Shown here: one piece after another, positions 53,946 to 62,566 of the stretch
Position numbering within the stretch: position 1 is the first letter of the stretch
Layout of the letters: the number at the start of each line of letters is the position of its first letter
Origin: an uncultured Alphaproteobacteria bacterium
GTDB lineage: Bacteria > Pseudomonadota > Alphaproteobacteria > GCA-2731375
Assembly: GCA_951812805.1 (NCBI GenBank)
Contig: CATOSZ010000009.1
Location: 196,501 to 260,500 of the forward strand
Direction of reading: 5' to 3'
Length of the DNA stretch: 64,000 nucleotides
Made by a program: the position numbers and the translations under genes
The notes under the pieces: generated by a model
What the model was told of the DNA's origin: nothing
Database searches by the model: none
What the model saw: only the letters and a program-made list of their open reading frames with translations

Positions 53946-54027
53946 CCACACGTCGGTTCCGCGGGCACGCGATCCGGTATCGATACGCCGCCGCGCTTCG
54001 TGACCGAAGGGCTGCTTACGGCCCCCC

Positions 54028-54243
54028 ATGACCCTGTTTGCGCTCGCTCTGCAACATTTTCCCCGGCCGAGTCGTCGCCGTTTGATCCGCTTCGGCTTTG
54101 TCGTCATCGGCATCCTGATCGGCGGAGTCCTGCATTCCCTGTTCGGTGAGCGGGAGTATCGCCCGCGCACGGCGGACGCGATGGTCGAGGCGGAGCATGC
54201 CAATCGTGCCAACCTGCCGCCGGGTGGCAAGCGACGCCCGTGA
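54028..54243 (+). CDS. Small single-span membrane protein
   Basis: The 71-residue protein has a basic N-terminal region, one hydrophobic segment (about residues 21-41, IRFGFVVIGILIGGVLHSLFG), and a charged C-terminal tail. I do not recognise it. Its stop overlaps the GTG start of the downstream transporter gene as GTGA, so it is translationally coupled and could be an accessory subunit. Confidence 0.5.
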   Translation: MTLFALALQHFPRPSRRRLIRFGFVVIGILIGGVLHSLFGEREYRPRTADAMVEAEHANRANLPPGGKRRP

Positions 54244-55175
54244 ACCTCCTCAGCGAAAATCTCTGGACGGACGCAGCGGCGCCCCTCGCGGCCTGGCTCT
54301 GGGCCCTGGTCGCGGCATTGCTGTTCGCCCTCGGCTTGATCCTCGTACGCCTCGGCCTCGCCCATCTGCCGGCGATGCTCGGCGCTTCGATCAGCGTGCC
54401 GAGCGCCGCCCTGCTGTTCTGGGTGCTGGCGCCGGCGATGGTCGACGGGGCGGCATGGCACTGGGGGGCCGCGGGCCTGTTCGCCGGGGTCGGCCTGCTC
54501 TACCCGGCGATCGTCACCTTTCTCGTCTTCGAATCGAATCGTCGCATGGGCCCGGAACTCTCCGGCGCCTTGGGCAACCTGACGCCTGCCTTCGCCGTTG
54601 CTTTCGCTGCAGTGCTGCTGGGGGAACTGCCGGGCCCGGCCCAGGTGATGGCTTTGGCCCTGGTCGTGCTGGGCGCGACGATGATCGGCTGGCGGCCGGG
54701 CGCCGGCGGGGGCTGGCCGCTCTGGGTGGTCGTCCTGCCGTTGCTCGGTGCCGCGGTGCGCGGCGCGTTGCAGCCGGCGATCAAGTCGGGCCTGGCGCTG
54801 TGGCCGAGCGCCTTCGCCGCAACCTGGATCAGCTACACCGTGTCCGCCCTGGTCATCGTCACCATCGTCTGTCTGCGCGTCGGCGGCAGGCCACGCGGCT
54901 ACCGCCGTCCCGGTGTCGCTTGGTTCGTCGCCGCCGGCCTTGCCAACGGTTTTGCCGTGCTGGCGATGTACCAGGCCCTCTCCCTCGGCCCGGTCGTGGT
55001 GGTGGCACCGTTGGTCGCGACCTATCCGCTGTTCACCCTCGCCATGGGCCTCTTCCTGCCGGATCCGGTCCGCCTCGACCGGCGCCAGATCCTGGCCGTC
55101 GGCCTCACCGTCGCCGGCATCGTCCTGTTGCTGGCCGCACCCGCCGCCTCAAGCGAGATCGCCCTCCGCCCGTAG
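54240..55175 (+). CDS. EamA/DMT-family transporter
   Basis: The 311-residue protein has about ten hydrophobic segments arranged as two EamA-type halves, as in drug/metabolite transporters. The first half includes LWALVAALLFALGLILVRLGLAHL and ends around GATMIGW; the second half begins after PLLGAAVRGALQPAIKSG. It should export or import a small metabolite across the inner membrane; the substrate is unknown. GTG at 54240 overlaps the stop of the small membrane protein gene. The downstream gene is convergent. Confidence 0.85.
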   Translation: MNLLSENLWTDAAAPLAAWLWALVAALLFALGLILVRLGLAHLPAMLGASISVPSAALLFWVLAPAMVDGAAWHWGAAGLFAGVGLLYPAIVTFLVFESNRRMGPELSGALGNLTPAFAVAFAAVLLGELPGPAQVMALALVVLGATMIGWRPGAGGGWPLWVVVLPLLGAAVRGALQPAIKSGLALWPSAFAATWISYTVSALVIVTIVCLRVGGRPRGYRRPGVAWFVAAGLANGFAVLAMYQALSLGPVVVVAPLVATYPLFTLAMGLFLPDPVRLDRRQILAVGLTVAGIVLLLAAPAASSEIALRP

Positions 55176-55619
55176 CCAGTCGATCGCCCGGGCGAGTGCG
55201 CCCGCCGCATGCTCGATGTCGGCCACCTCGTGCGCCGCGGAGACGGAACCACCGGGCTTGCCGTTGACGTCGATCCCCTCCAGCAGCAGGGCGAGCCGCA
55301 GCTTGGTGACCAGCGGGCTCTTGGCCTTGAAGATCTCGGCCCCGTATTCGGCCGCGTCGAAGCTCGCCGGATCGATCTCCAGGCCCTGGGGGTTGAGGAA
55401 CAGGTAGAAGCTGGAGAAGGAGCCGTGACAGGCCCAGGGCAGTCCGGCCTCGGCAATCACCTCGTTCCAGCGCCGCCTGAGCAGCGCACCCGAGGTGTTG
55501 GCCCGCTCGCAGGCATCGCCGTCGCGAATGATCGGCAGGGCCGTCGTCCCCGCCGCCGCCGATAGCGGATTGGCGTTGTAGGTGCCCTGATGGCCGATCT
55601 TCTCGAAGCCCTTCTCGGC
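55149..55619 (-). pseudogene. Class III aminotransferase, C-terminal fragment
   Basis: The frame reads GFEKIGHQGTYNANPLSAAAGTTALPIIRDG at its start, a block typical of glutamate-1-semialdehyde aminomutase-like class III aminotransferases, and then about 120 more residues to a TGA. The N-terminal two thirds, including the PLP-binding lysine, are missing. The fragment begins exactly at the left end of an ISAs1-type element (55620). It has no start codon of its own and should be non-functional. About 157 codons remain of an expected 430 or more. Confidence 0.85.
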
Positions 55620-56828
55620 CAGGGGAATCGCATTTGGAATTGCCTTGACGTGCGTGTTTGATCTTGAGGTATTGGCGCGAATCGATTCTACCCGGTCTTT
55701 TCACGGGTGGAGGTTGCGATGGAAGGCTTTCTGGAGTGCTTTGAGGGTCTCGAGGATCCGCGGACTGGCAATGCCGGGCGTCACGATCTGCTGGAGATCT
55801 TGACGATCGCCCTGTGCACGGTCCTCTCGGGCGGTCAGACGGCGGTCGACATGGCGATCTTCGCGCGTGAAAAGGAGGCGTTCCTGCGGGAATTTCTCGT
55901 ACTCGAACATGGCGTGCCGAGCCACGACACCTTCAGCCGGGTGTTCCGGTTGCTGGATCCGGAGGCGTTCGGCGCCTGCTTCCAGCGCTTCATGGCGCGC
56001 TTTTCCGAGACCTGCCAAGGGGTCATTGCGATCGACGGCAAGGTGGTGCGGCGATCCTACGACAAGGCGAGCGGCACGTCGGCGCTGCATATGGTCTCGG
56101 CCTGGGGCTGTGATCAGCGGCTGGTGTTGGGGCAAGTCGCCACCGACGCCAAGTCCAACGAGATCACCGCCGTGCCGAAGCTGTTGAAACTATTGAGCCT
56201 CGAGGGGACGATCGTGACCGTGGACGCCCTCAATTGCCAGCGCGCCATCGCCAGCCAGATTATCGAGCAGGGGGGTGACTACGCCCTGGCGTTGAAGGGC
56301 AATCAAGGCACGCTGCATGACGACGTGAGAACCTTCCTCGACGATCCGAAAGCCGAAGCGACCACCACCGACACCACGGTCGATGGCGATCATGGCCGCA
56401 TCGAGACCCGTGCCGCTCTCGTCTCCAGCCACGTCGAGTGGCTGCAAGAGCGCCATCATTGGCCGGGCCTGAAGGCGGTCGCCAAAGTCACCCGGACCCG
56501 CGAGTGCGCGGAGAAGACGTCGAGCGAAACCGCCTACTACCTGCTCAGCCAGCCGCTCGACGCCGAGCGCTTCAATCCCGTTGCCCGGGCGCACTGGGGG
56601 GTCGAAAACCGCCTGCACTGGTGCCTCGATGTCCAAATGAACGAAGACCAAGACAGAACCCGCAAGGACAATGGACCGCACAATCTCGCCGTCCTGCGCC
56701 ACATGGCGCTCAATGTCATGCGAAAGGATCCACGAAAAGACTCGCTGCGCGCCAAGTTCAAAATCGCCGCTTGGAACAACGACTATCTCCTGTCACTCCT
56801 CGGCAAATTCTGAAATGCGATTGCCCTG
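55620..56828 (+). mobile_element. ISAs1-family insertion sequence without target duplication
   Basis: The ends are inverted repeats: 55620 onward reads CAGGGGAATCGCATTT, and 56828 read backwards is CAGGGCAATCGCATTT, continuing with partial similarity (GGAATTGCC against CAGAATTTGCC). The 1209-bp unit carries one intact transposase. Flanking bases differ (TTCTCGGC on the left, CCCCCCGT on the right), so no target duplication is visible. The left flank is an aminotransferase fragment and the right flank the 3' end of an SDR gene, both on the minus strand. Confidence 0.88.
55707..56813 (+). CDS. ISAs1-family transposase
   Basis: The 368-residue protein has the N-terminal DDE_Tnp_1-associated domain (FEGLEDPRTGNAGRHDLLEILTIALCTVLSGGQTAVDMAIF near residues 12-53) and a DDE core. 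Candidate residues lie in GVIAIDGKVVRRSYD near residue 105, GTIVTVDALNCQRAIAS near residue 167, and ARAHWGVENRLHWCLDVQMNEDQDRTRKDN near residue 295. The uninterrupted frame fills the element between its inverted repeats. An internal ATG a few codons later is an alternative start. Confidence 0.92.
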   Translation: MEVAMEGFLECFEGLEDPRTGNAGRHDLLEILTIALCTVLSGGQTAVDMAIFAREKEAFLREFLVLEHGVPSHDTFSRVFRLLDPEAFGACFQRFMARFSETCQGVIAIDGKVVRRSYDKASGTSALHMVSAWGCDQRLVLGQVATDAKSNEITAVPKLLKLLSLEGTIVTVDALNCQRAIASQIIEQGGDYALALKGNQGTLHDDVRTFLDDPKAEATTTDTTVDGDHGRIETRAALVSSHVEWLQERHHWPGLKAVAKVTRTRECAEKTSSETAYYLLSQPLDAERFNPVARAHWGVENRLHWCLDVQMNEDQDRTRKDNGPHNLAVLRHMALNVMRKDPRKDSLRAKFKIAAWNNDYLLSLLGKF

Positions 56829-57604
56829 CCCCCCGTGCCGACCTCGCTCGCGTCATAGGAAAGACCCGCGGCGCCGTAGCCGCCGTCGACGTTCAGCACA
56901 TGGCCGGTGACCCAGCGGCATTCGTCGCCGGCGAGGTACAGCGCCGCGTCGGCGACTGCCTCCGGCGTGCCGTATGCGCCGGTGGGAATGCGGTCCAGGT
57001 AGCCCTGCCGCCGGGTCGGGCCATGGTGGCTCAAGCCGGTTTCAATCGGGCCGGGCGCGATGGCGTTCACCATGACGCCCTGTCCCGAGAGTTCGACCGC
57101 CAGCGCCTTGCAGAGATGCATTGCCGCCGCCTTCGAGGCGCCATAAGCGATGCCGCCCATGTTGGCGCGCTGGCCCGAGATCGAGCCGATCTGCACGATG
57201 CGCCCGCCGCCTTGCGCAACCATCCGCCGGGCCGCCGCCTGGGCGGTGAGGAAGGAGCCGGTGAGATTGATGTCGAGCACCCGTTGCCACTCCGCCAGGC
57301 TGGTGTCGAGGGCGAGGCGGTGCAGGCTGACGCCTGCGTTGTTGACGGCGATGTCGATGCGCCCGAAGCGGCGCACGGTCTCCGCCACTTGGTCCTCACA
57401 TTCCGCCGCCAACGCGACGTCGGCCCGGTGTGCGGCGGCCAGGCCACCCGACTCGGTGATCTCGCGGGCGATCGCTTCGGCACGCTCCAGATCCCGGTCC
57501 GCACACAGCACGCTCGCGCCCTCGGCGGCGAAACGCCGGGCGATCGCGCCACCCAGCCCGCCGCCCGCGCCGGTCACCAGGGCCACCTTGTCCTGCAATC
57601 TCAT
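56783..57604 (-). CDS. Short-chain dehydrogenase/reductase, 3' end altered by an IS junction
   Basis: The protein is an SDR-family oxidoreductase. The cofactor motif is in ALVTGAGGGLGGAIARRFA near residue 8, NNAG near residue 90, and the catalytic YxxxK in IAYGASKAAAMHLCKAL near residue 153. Host sequence ends at 56829, after GYGAAGLSYDASEVGTGG; the final codons come from the ISAs1-type element, ending at 56783. About 258 host-coded residues are left, which is nearly full length, so activity may remain. Reduction of a ketone or oxidation of an alcohol is expected; substrate unknown. It is divergent from an acyl-CoA dehydrogenase gene. Confidence 0.88.
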   Translation of the reverse strand: MRLQDKVALVTGAGGGLGGAIARRFAAEGASVLCADRDLERAEAIAREITESGGLAAAHRADVALAAECEDQVAETVRRFGRIDIAVNNAGVSLHRLALDTSLAEWQRVLDINLTGSFLTAQAAARRMVAQGGGRIVQIGSISGQRANMGGIAYGASKAAAMHLCKALAVELSGQGVMVNAIAPGPIETGLSHHGPTRRQGYLDRIPTGAYGTPEAVADAALYLAGDECRWVTGHVLNVDGGYGAAGLSYDASEVGTGGRAIAFQNLPRSDRR

Positions 57605-57747
57605 CGCTTCGCTCCCTCGCCTGCGTTGCGAAGGGGTTATAGACCGGCACGCCGCGGCGAAGGAAACCTATGCAAGCGTTTCGAACATCGGTTAGATTGG
57701 CGCCGTCCTGAAACCCCTTTCCCCAGATCCGCGAGGATGCTCCGCCG

Positions 57748-58914
57748 ATGGACTTCGCCTTCACGCCCGAACAGGAATCGATCCGCGACGCGGTCGAAAA
57801 GATCTGCCAGAGTTACGATGCCGAATACTGGCGCCGGCAGGACCAGGCCGGCGAGTTTCCCGAGGCCTTCGTCAAGGACATGGCGGACGGCGGCTGGCTC
57901 GGCATCGCCATGCCGGAGGAGTTCGGCGGCGCCGGCCTGGGCGTGACCGAGGCGGCCCTGATGATGCAGACCGTGGCCCGTTCCGGCGCCGCGCTTTCCG
58001 GCTGTTCGGCGATCCATATCAACATCTTCGGGCCCATGCCGGTCGTCGTCTTCGGCAACGACGAGCAGCGCTCGCGACATCTGCCGGCGCTGATCCGGGG
58101 CGAGGACCGGACCTGCTTCGGCGTCACCGAGCCGAACGCCGGCCTGAACACCGCCAGCATCGAAACCAAGGCGGAGCGCAACGGCAACGGCTGGGTCGCG
58201 AACGGCCGCAAGCTCTGGACCTCGACGGCGCAGACCGCCAACAAGATCCTGCTGCTGGCCCGCACGACCGCGAAGGAAGACTGCGCCCGCCCGACCGACG
58301 GCCTCTCGCTGTTCTACACCGACCTCAACCGCGACTATTGCGAGGTGCAGGAGATCGACAAGATGGGCCGCATGGCGGTCGACACCAACGCGGTCTTCAT
58401 CGACGGCCTGCCGATCCCAGGCGAGGACCTGGTGGGCGAAGAAGGCAAGGGTTTTCGCTATCTGCTGCACGGCCTCAACCCCGAACGGGTGCTGGTCGGC
58501 GTCGAGGCGGTCGGCATCGGCCAGGTGGCGCTGGAGCGCGCGGTGCAATACGCCCGCGAGCGCGAGGTTTTCGGCCGCCCGATCGGCCAGAACCAGGCGA
58601 TCCAGCACCCGCTCGCCAAGGCCTGGGCGGAACTGGCGGCGGCCGAGCTGATGGCCTTCAAGGCGGCCGCGCTCTATGACGCGGGCGAGGAATGCGGGGC
58701 GGAAGCCAACGCGGCCAAGTATCTCGGCGCCGAGGCCGGCTTCTCGGCCTGCGAGACGGCGGTGCTGACCCATGGCGGCATGGGCTACGCCAAGGAATTC
58801 GACGTGGAGCGCTACATGCGGGAGATCTTCATCGCCCGCATCGCCCCGGTCAGCCGTGAAATGATCCTGAACTACATCGCCGAGCGGGTCCTCGACCTGC
58901 CGCGATCCTACTGA
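57748..58914 (+). CDS. Acyl-CoA dehydrogenase family protein
   Basis: The 388-residue flavoprotein has the complete family architecture. The N-terminal helical domain starts MDFAFTPEQESIRDAVEKIC. RTCFGVTEPNAGLNTASIETKA near residue 126 and GRKLWTSTAQTANKILLLA near residue 150 form the middle beta domain. HGLNPERVLVGVEAVGIGQVALERAVQYARER near residue 240 opens the C-terminal helical domain, which ends with THGGMGYAKEFDVERYMREIFIARIAPVSREMILNYIAERVL. It oxidises an acyl-CoA to the 2-enoyl form with transfer to ETF. It heads a run of CoA-type genes that follow at short spacing. Confidence 0.92.
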   Translation: MDFAFTPEQESIRDAVEKICQSYDAEYWRRQDQAGEFPEAFVKDMADGGWLGIAMPEEFGGAGLGVTEAALMMQTVARSGAALSGCSAIHINIFGPMPVVVFGNDEQRSRHLPALIRGEDRTCFGVTEPNAGLNTASIETKAERNGNGWVANGRKLWTSTAQTANKILLLARTTAKEDCARPTDGLSLFYTDLNRDYCEVQEIDKMGRMAVDTNAVFIDGLPIPGEDLVGEEGKGFRYLLHGLNPERVLVGVEAVGIGQVALERAVQYAREREVFGRPIGQNQAIQHPLAKAWAELAAAELMAFKAAALYDAGEECGAEANAAKYLGAEAGFSACETAVLTHGGMGYAKEFDVERYMREIFIARIAPVSREMILNYIAERVLDLPRSY

Positions 58915-58938
58915 CCAGACAAGACGGGAGAAAGAGAC

Positions 58939-60165
58939 GTGCCAGGTCCCCTCGACGGAATTCGCGTCATCGACGTCACCACGGTGCTGCTCGGCCCCTA
59001 CGGCACCCAGATTCTGGGCGACATGGGCGCCGACGTCATCAAGGTGGAGGCACCGCCCACCGGCGACATCGCCCGCAACATGGGCACGGTGCGCAACGCG
59101 GGCATGGGCGGCATCTACCTCAACGCCAACCGCAACAAGCGCAGTCTGGCGATCGACCTGAAGCAGGAAAGCGCCAAGGAGGCGCTGCGCAAACTGATCC
59201 CGACCGCCGACGTCTTCGTGCACAACATGCGCCCCGCGGCGATCGAGCGGCTCGGCTTCGGCTACGAGGCGGTCTCGGCGATCAAGCCGGACATTATCTA
59301 CGTCGGCGCCTACGGCTTCGGCCAGGACGGACCCTACAAGGCGAAACCGGCCTATGACGACGCGATCCAGGCCTCGTCCGGCCTCGCCAGCCTGTTCCGT
59401 CGCCAGGACGGCCAGGCCCGCTATGTGCCGAGCGCGATCGCCGACAAGATCGTCGGCCTGACGCTCAGCCAGTCGGTCGGCATGGCCCTGGTGCACAAGC
59501 TGCGCACGGGCGAAGGCCAGTTCGTCGAGGTGCCGATGCTGGAGACCCTCGTCTCCTTCAACCTGGTGGAGCATCTGAACGGCGTCGCCTACCGCCCGCC
59601 GATCGGCAAGCTCGGCTATCAGCGCGTGGTGACGCCGGCACGCCGGCCGTTCGAGACCAAGGACGGCTTCGTCTGCATACTGCCCTACTCGGACAAGCAG
59701 TGGCAGGGCTTCTTCGACGCCGTCGGCCGGCCGGAACTGATGGAGGATCCGCGTTTCGCCACCTACCGCGCGCGCATCGCCAGTGTCGACGAGCTCTATG
59801 GCTTCGTCGGCGAGTGCACGCCGGAGCGGACCACGGCGGAATGGGTCGCGGTCTGCGAGGAGAAGGGCATCCCCTCAATGCCGGTGACCGACATCGAGGA
59901 CCTGATGGACGATCCCCATTTGCAGGCGGTCGGCATGTTCGAGACGCACCAGCATCCGAGCGAAGGGGAGACCGTGCTGGTCCGTCCCCCGGTCAAGTTC
60001 GACAAGACGCCGGCCAAGATCCGCACCCACGCGCCCCGCTTCGGCGAACACGGCCGCGAGCTGTTGCGCGAACTCGGCTACGACGAGGCCACGATCACCG
60101 AAATGGCGGCCTCGGGCGCATTGATCGACGACGAGGCCCAGGAACTGAAGGAAGCGGGAGACTGA
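58939..60165 (+). CDS. CaiB/BaiF family CoA-transferase
   Basis: The 408-residue family III CoA-transferase has PLDGIRVIDVTTVLLGPYGTQILGDMGADVIKVEAPPTGD at the N-terminus, the usual CoA-binding region, and GGIYLNANRNKRSLAIDLKQE near residue 55. GYQRVVTPARRPFETKDGFVCI near residue 228 follows. The catalytic aspartate should lie near DDAIQASSGLAS at about residue 145. It moves CoA between acids; the substrate is not known. GTG at 58939 is the start, 24 nt after the acyl-CoA dehydrogenase gene. Confidence 0.9.
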   Translation: MPGPLDGIRVIDVTTVLLGPYGTQILGDMGADVIKVEAPPTGDIARNMGTVRNAGMGGIYLNANRNKRSLAIDLKQESAKEALRKLIPTADVFVHNMRPAAIERLGFGYEAVSAIKPDIIYVGAYGFGQDGPYKAKPAYDDAIQASSGLASLFRRQDGQARYVPSAIADKIVGLTLSQSVGMALVHKLRTGEGQFVEVPMLETLVSFNLVEHLNGVAYRPPIGKLGYQRVVTPARRPFETKDGFVCILPYSDKQWQGFFDAVGRPELMEDPRFATYRARIASVDELYGFVGECTPERTTAEWVAVCEEKGIPSMPVTDIEDLMDDPHLQAVGMFETHQHPSEGETVLVRPPVKFDKTPAKIRTHAPRFGEHGRELLRELGYDEATITEMAASGALIDDEAQELKEAGD

Positions 60166-60168
60166 ACC

Positions 60169-60663
60169 ATGGCGGAACTGGAATATGTCGGCCTCGGCCT
60201 GTTTTGGGACGACATCGAGGTGGGACAGAAGTTCCGCACCGTCGGCCGCACGGTGACGGAGGCGGACATCGTCAACTTCATCGGCTGTACCGGAATGCTG
60301 GAAGTGCTGTTCACCGACATGGAGTATTTGAAGGAACACGGGCCGATGCAGGGCCGGGTGGCGCCCGGCGCGCTCGCCTATTGCTTCGCCGAGGGTTTGC
60401 TGGTGCAGTCGACCATGCAGCACACCGGCCTCGCCTTCCTGAACATGGAGCTGGACGTGAAGGGCCCGACCTTCGCCGGTGATACCATTCACGTCGAGGT
60501 CGAGGTGCTGGAGATCCGCCCGACCAGCAAGGGCGGCCGGGCGATCGTGCGCACCTTTAACGAAATCAAGAACCAGCGCGGCGAGACGGTCATCACCTAC
60601 AATCCGCTGCGCATGATGGCCGGCCACGAGACCCACAAGCTGATGATGGCGAGCGGCGACTGA
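60169..60663 (+). CDS. MaoC-like dehydratase
   Basis: The 164-residue hot-dog-fold protein matches MaoC-type enoyl-CoA hydratases. It begins with FWDDIEVGQKFRTVGRTVTEADIVNF (about residues 12-37), and VAPGALAYCFAEGLLVQ near residue 63 takes the place of the usual hydratase block. NMELDVKGPTFAGDTIHVEVEVLE follows. It should hydrate a 2-enoyl-CoA or a dicarboxylic derivative. ATG at 60169 lies 3 nt after the CoA-transferase stop with GGGAG close upstream. With the acyl-CoA dehydrogenase and CoA-transferase it forms a plausible short acid-degradation unit. Confidence 0.85.
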   Translation: MAELEYVGLGLFWDDIEVGQKFRTVGRTVTEADIVNFIGCTGMLEVLFTDMEYLKEHGPMQGRVAPGALAYCFAEGLLVQSTMQHTGLAFLNMELDVKGPTFAGDTIHVEVEVLEIRPTSKGGRAIVRTFNEIKNQRGETVITYNPLRMMAGHETHKLMMASGD

Positions 60664-60683
60664 CGTTCGTCGGTGCGGTCCCG

Positions 60684-61364
60684 GTGGACGACCTCGAGCG
60701 GGACGGCGTCCGGCTCCACCCGGGGATCCTGTCGGCCGGCGAAATCGCAGAGCTGAATACGGACCTCGAAGCCCTGGCCTCGTCCGGGCGTTCGGCCGGG
60801 GTCCGCAACCTGCTGACCGCCCTGCCGAGGCTGGCGACGCTGGCGTCATCGGCCCGGCTGCGGGCGCTGCTCCCGGGAAAACGGAGCTGGCGGCCGGTGC
60901 GCGCGATCCTGTTCGACAAGGGCGGCACCGGCGGCGACTGGGCGATCCGCTGGCATCAGGACCTGGCGATCGCCGTTGCCGAACGGGGCGAGGCGCCGGG
61001 CTTCCACGGCTGGTCGGTAAAGCGGGGTGTGCCGCATGTGCTGGCGCCGATCGCGGTTCTGGAGGAGATGATGGCGCTGCGGTTGCATCTGGATCCGGCG
61101 GACGAGGCGTCCGGCGCGCTCCGCGTCGTGCCGGGAAGCCACAGGCTCGGCCGCATCGCCAAAGCGGACCAAGCGCGCTTGATCCGGGAGCGGGGCGGCC
61201 GGCTGATGGGCGCCGCGGCGGGTGACGCGTTGGCCCTGCGGCCGCTCGTCCTGCACCGCTCGGACCGTACCGACGGCGGGCATCGCCGCCGGGTCGTTCA
61301 TATCGAATATGCCTTCCGCGCGCTGCCGCCGCCGCTCCGCTGGTATCAAGACGGGCGCCCGTGA
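60684..61364 (+). CDS. Phytanoyl-CoA dioxygenase family protein
   Basis: The 226-residue protein has a plausible Fe(II)/2-oxoglutarate site, with HxD in IRWHQDLAIAVAER near residue 90 and a distal His in LRPLVLHRSDRTDGGHRRRVVHIEY near residue 193, which also holds the 2-oxoglutarate-binding arginine. LRVVPGSHRLGRI near residue 145 is a common PhyH block. It is shorter than the PhyH-type protein at 39512 and only distantly similar. The substrate is unknown. GTG at 60684 is the start. The stop overlaps the MFS gene as GTGA. Confidence 0.82.
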   Translation: MDDLERDGVRLHPGILSAGEIAELNTDLEALASSGRSAGVRNLLTALPRLATLASSARLRALLPGKRSWRPVRAILFDKGGTGGDWAIRWHQDLAIAVAERGEAPGFHGWSVKRGVPHVLAPIAVLEEMMALRLHLDPADEASGALRVVPGSHRLGRIAKADQARLIRERGGRLMGAAAGDALALRPLVLHRSDRTDGGHRRRVVHIEYAFRALPPPLRWYQDGRP

Positions 61365-62566
61365 GCTATCTCGCTTTCTTCCGGGCGAATGCGCGGTTTC
61401 TCTGTTTCGGCCTGCTGCTCTCCGCCTCGGCGAGCTTCGGTCAGACCTTTTTCGTCTCCCTCTATATGGGCGAGGTGCGCGGCGCCTTCGACCTCAGCCA
61501 CGGCGATGTCGGGACGATCTATTCCGTGGCGACGCTGCTGAGCGGCCTGACCATGATCTGGTTCGGCCGGCTGATCGACGTGGTGCCGCTGCGCCCGCTG
61601 GCGATCGCCGTCTCCGCCGGCATGATCCTCGCCTGCCTGACCATGGCCTGGACGCCGGCAGTCTGGGCGGTGGCCATCGCCTTCTATCTGCTGCGCCTCT
61701 GCGGGCAGGGCCTGATGTCGCACACCTCGGTGACCGGAACCTTGCGCGCCTTCGACGCGGACCGGGGCAAGGCGGTCGGCGTCATTTCCTTCGGCCAGCC
61801 GCTCGGCGAGGGCTTGCTGCCGCTGCTCGCGGTGGCGCTGATCGCGGCGATCGGCTGGCGCGCGACCTGGGGCGTCTATGCCGGCTACCTGCTGCTCGTG
61901 CTGATTCCGGTGATCTATCTGCTGCTGGCCGGCGCGGTCGGCCGGATGGGCGCGCCGCAAAACCGGGGCGAGCGACACTATGTCGGCCGGCAGTGGAGCC
62001 GGGGCGAGATGCTGCGCGACGGGCGTTTCTATCTAATGCTGCCGGCCCTGCTGGCGCCGTCCTACGTCTCCACTGGGTTGATCTTTCACCAGGCCCATCT
62101 GGCCGAGGCGCGGGAGTGGAGCCTGGCCTGGATCGCCACCTGCTTCATCGGCTATGCCGTCGCCAAGGCGTTCACCGCCGTACTGCTGGGACCGCTGGTC
62201 GATCGCTGGACCGCCCGGCGGCTGGCCCGGGTCTATCTGCTGCCGCTGGCGGCCTCGGCGGCGATCCTGGCCGCGGTGCAGCACGAGGCCGGCGCCCTGG
62301 TCTACCTGGCCCTGCTGGGCGCCGGGTCCGGCGCCTCCTTCACCGTGATCAACGCCATGTGGGCGGAGATCTACGGCGTCGCCCACCTCGGCGCCATCCG
62401 CTCGATCGCCGCCGTGCTGTCGTCGCTCGGCAGCGCGCTGGCACCGGCCAGCATGGGCTGGCTGATCGACGGCGGTGCCTCGGTTGCCATGCTCGCCTGG
62501 GGCTCGGCGCTCTATACCCTGCTGGCCCTGGTGCCGTTCAACATCGCATTGTCGCTCCGGCGTTAG
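61361..62566 (+). CDS. Major facilitator superfamily transporter
   Basis: The 401-residue protein shows about twelve hydrophobic segments in two halves. The first includes FGQTFFVSLYMGEVRGAFDLSHGDVGTIYSVATLLSGLTMIWFGRLIDVVPLRPL, with the usual loop motif between segments two and three as RLIDVVPLRP. A charged loop near residues 200-215 separates the halves, and the second half begins with MLPALLAPSYVSTGLIFHQ. It should carry a small substrate across the inner membrane. It is coupled to the upstream PhyH-type gene, so uptake and oxidation of one compound is plausible but inferred. It ends in a convergent overlap with the next gene. Confidence 0.87.
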   Translation: MSYLAFFRANARFLCFGLLLSASASFGQTFFVSLYMGEVRGAFDLSHGDVGTIYSVATLLSGLTMIWFGRLIDVVPLRPLAIAVSAGMILACLTMAWTPAVWAVAIAFYLLRLCGQGLMSHTSVTGTLRAFDADRGKAVGVISFGQPLGEGLLPLLAVALIAAIGWRATWGVYAGYLLLVLIPVIYLLLAGAVGRMGAPQNRGERHYVGRQWSRGEMLRDGRFYLMLPALLAPSYVSTGLIFHQAHLAEAREWSLAWIATCFIGYAVAKAFTAVLLGPLVDRWTARRLARVYLLPLAASAAILAAVQHEAGALVYLALLGAGSGASFTVINAMWAEIYGVAHLGAIRSIAAVLSSLGSALAPASMGWLIDGGASVAMLAWGSALYTLLALVPFNIALSLRR

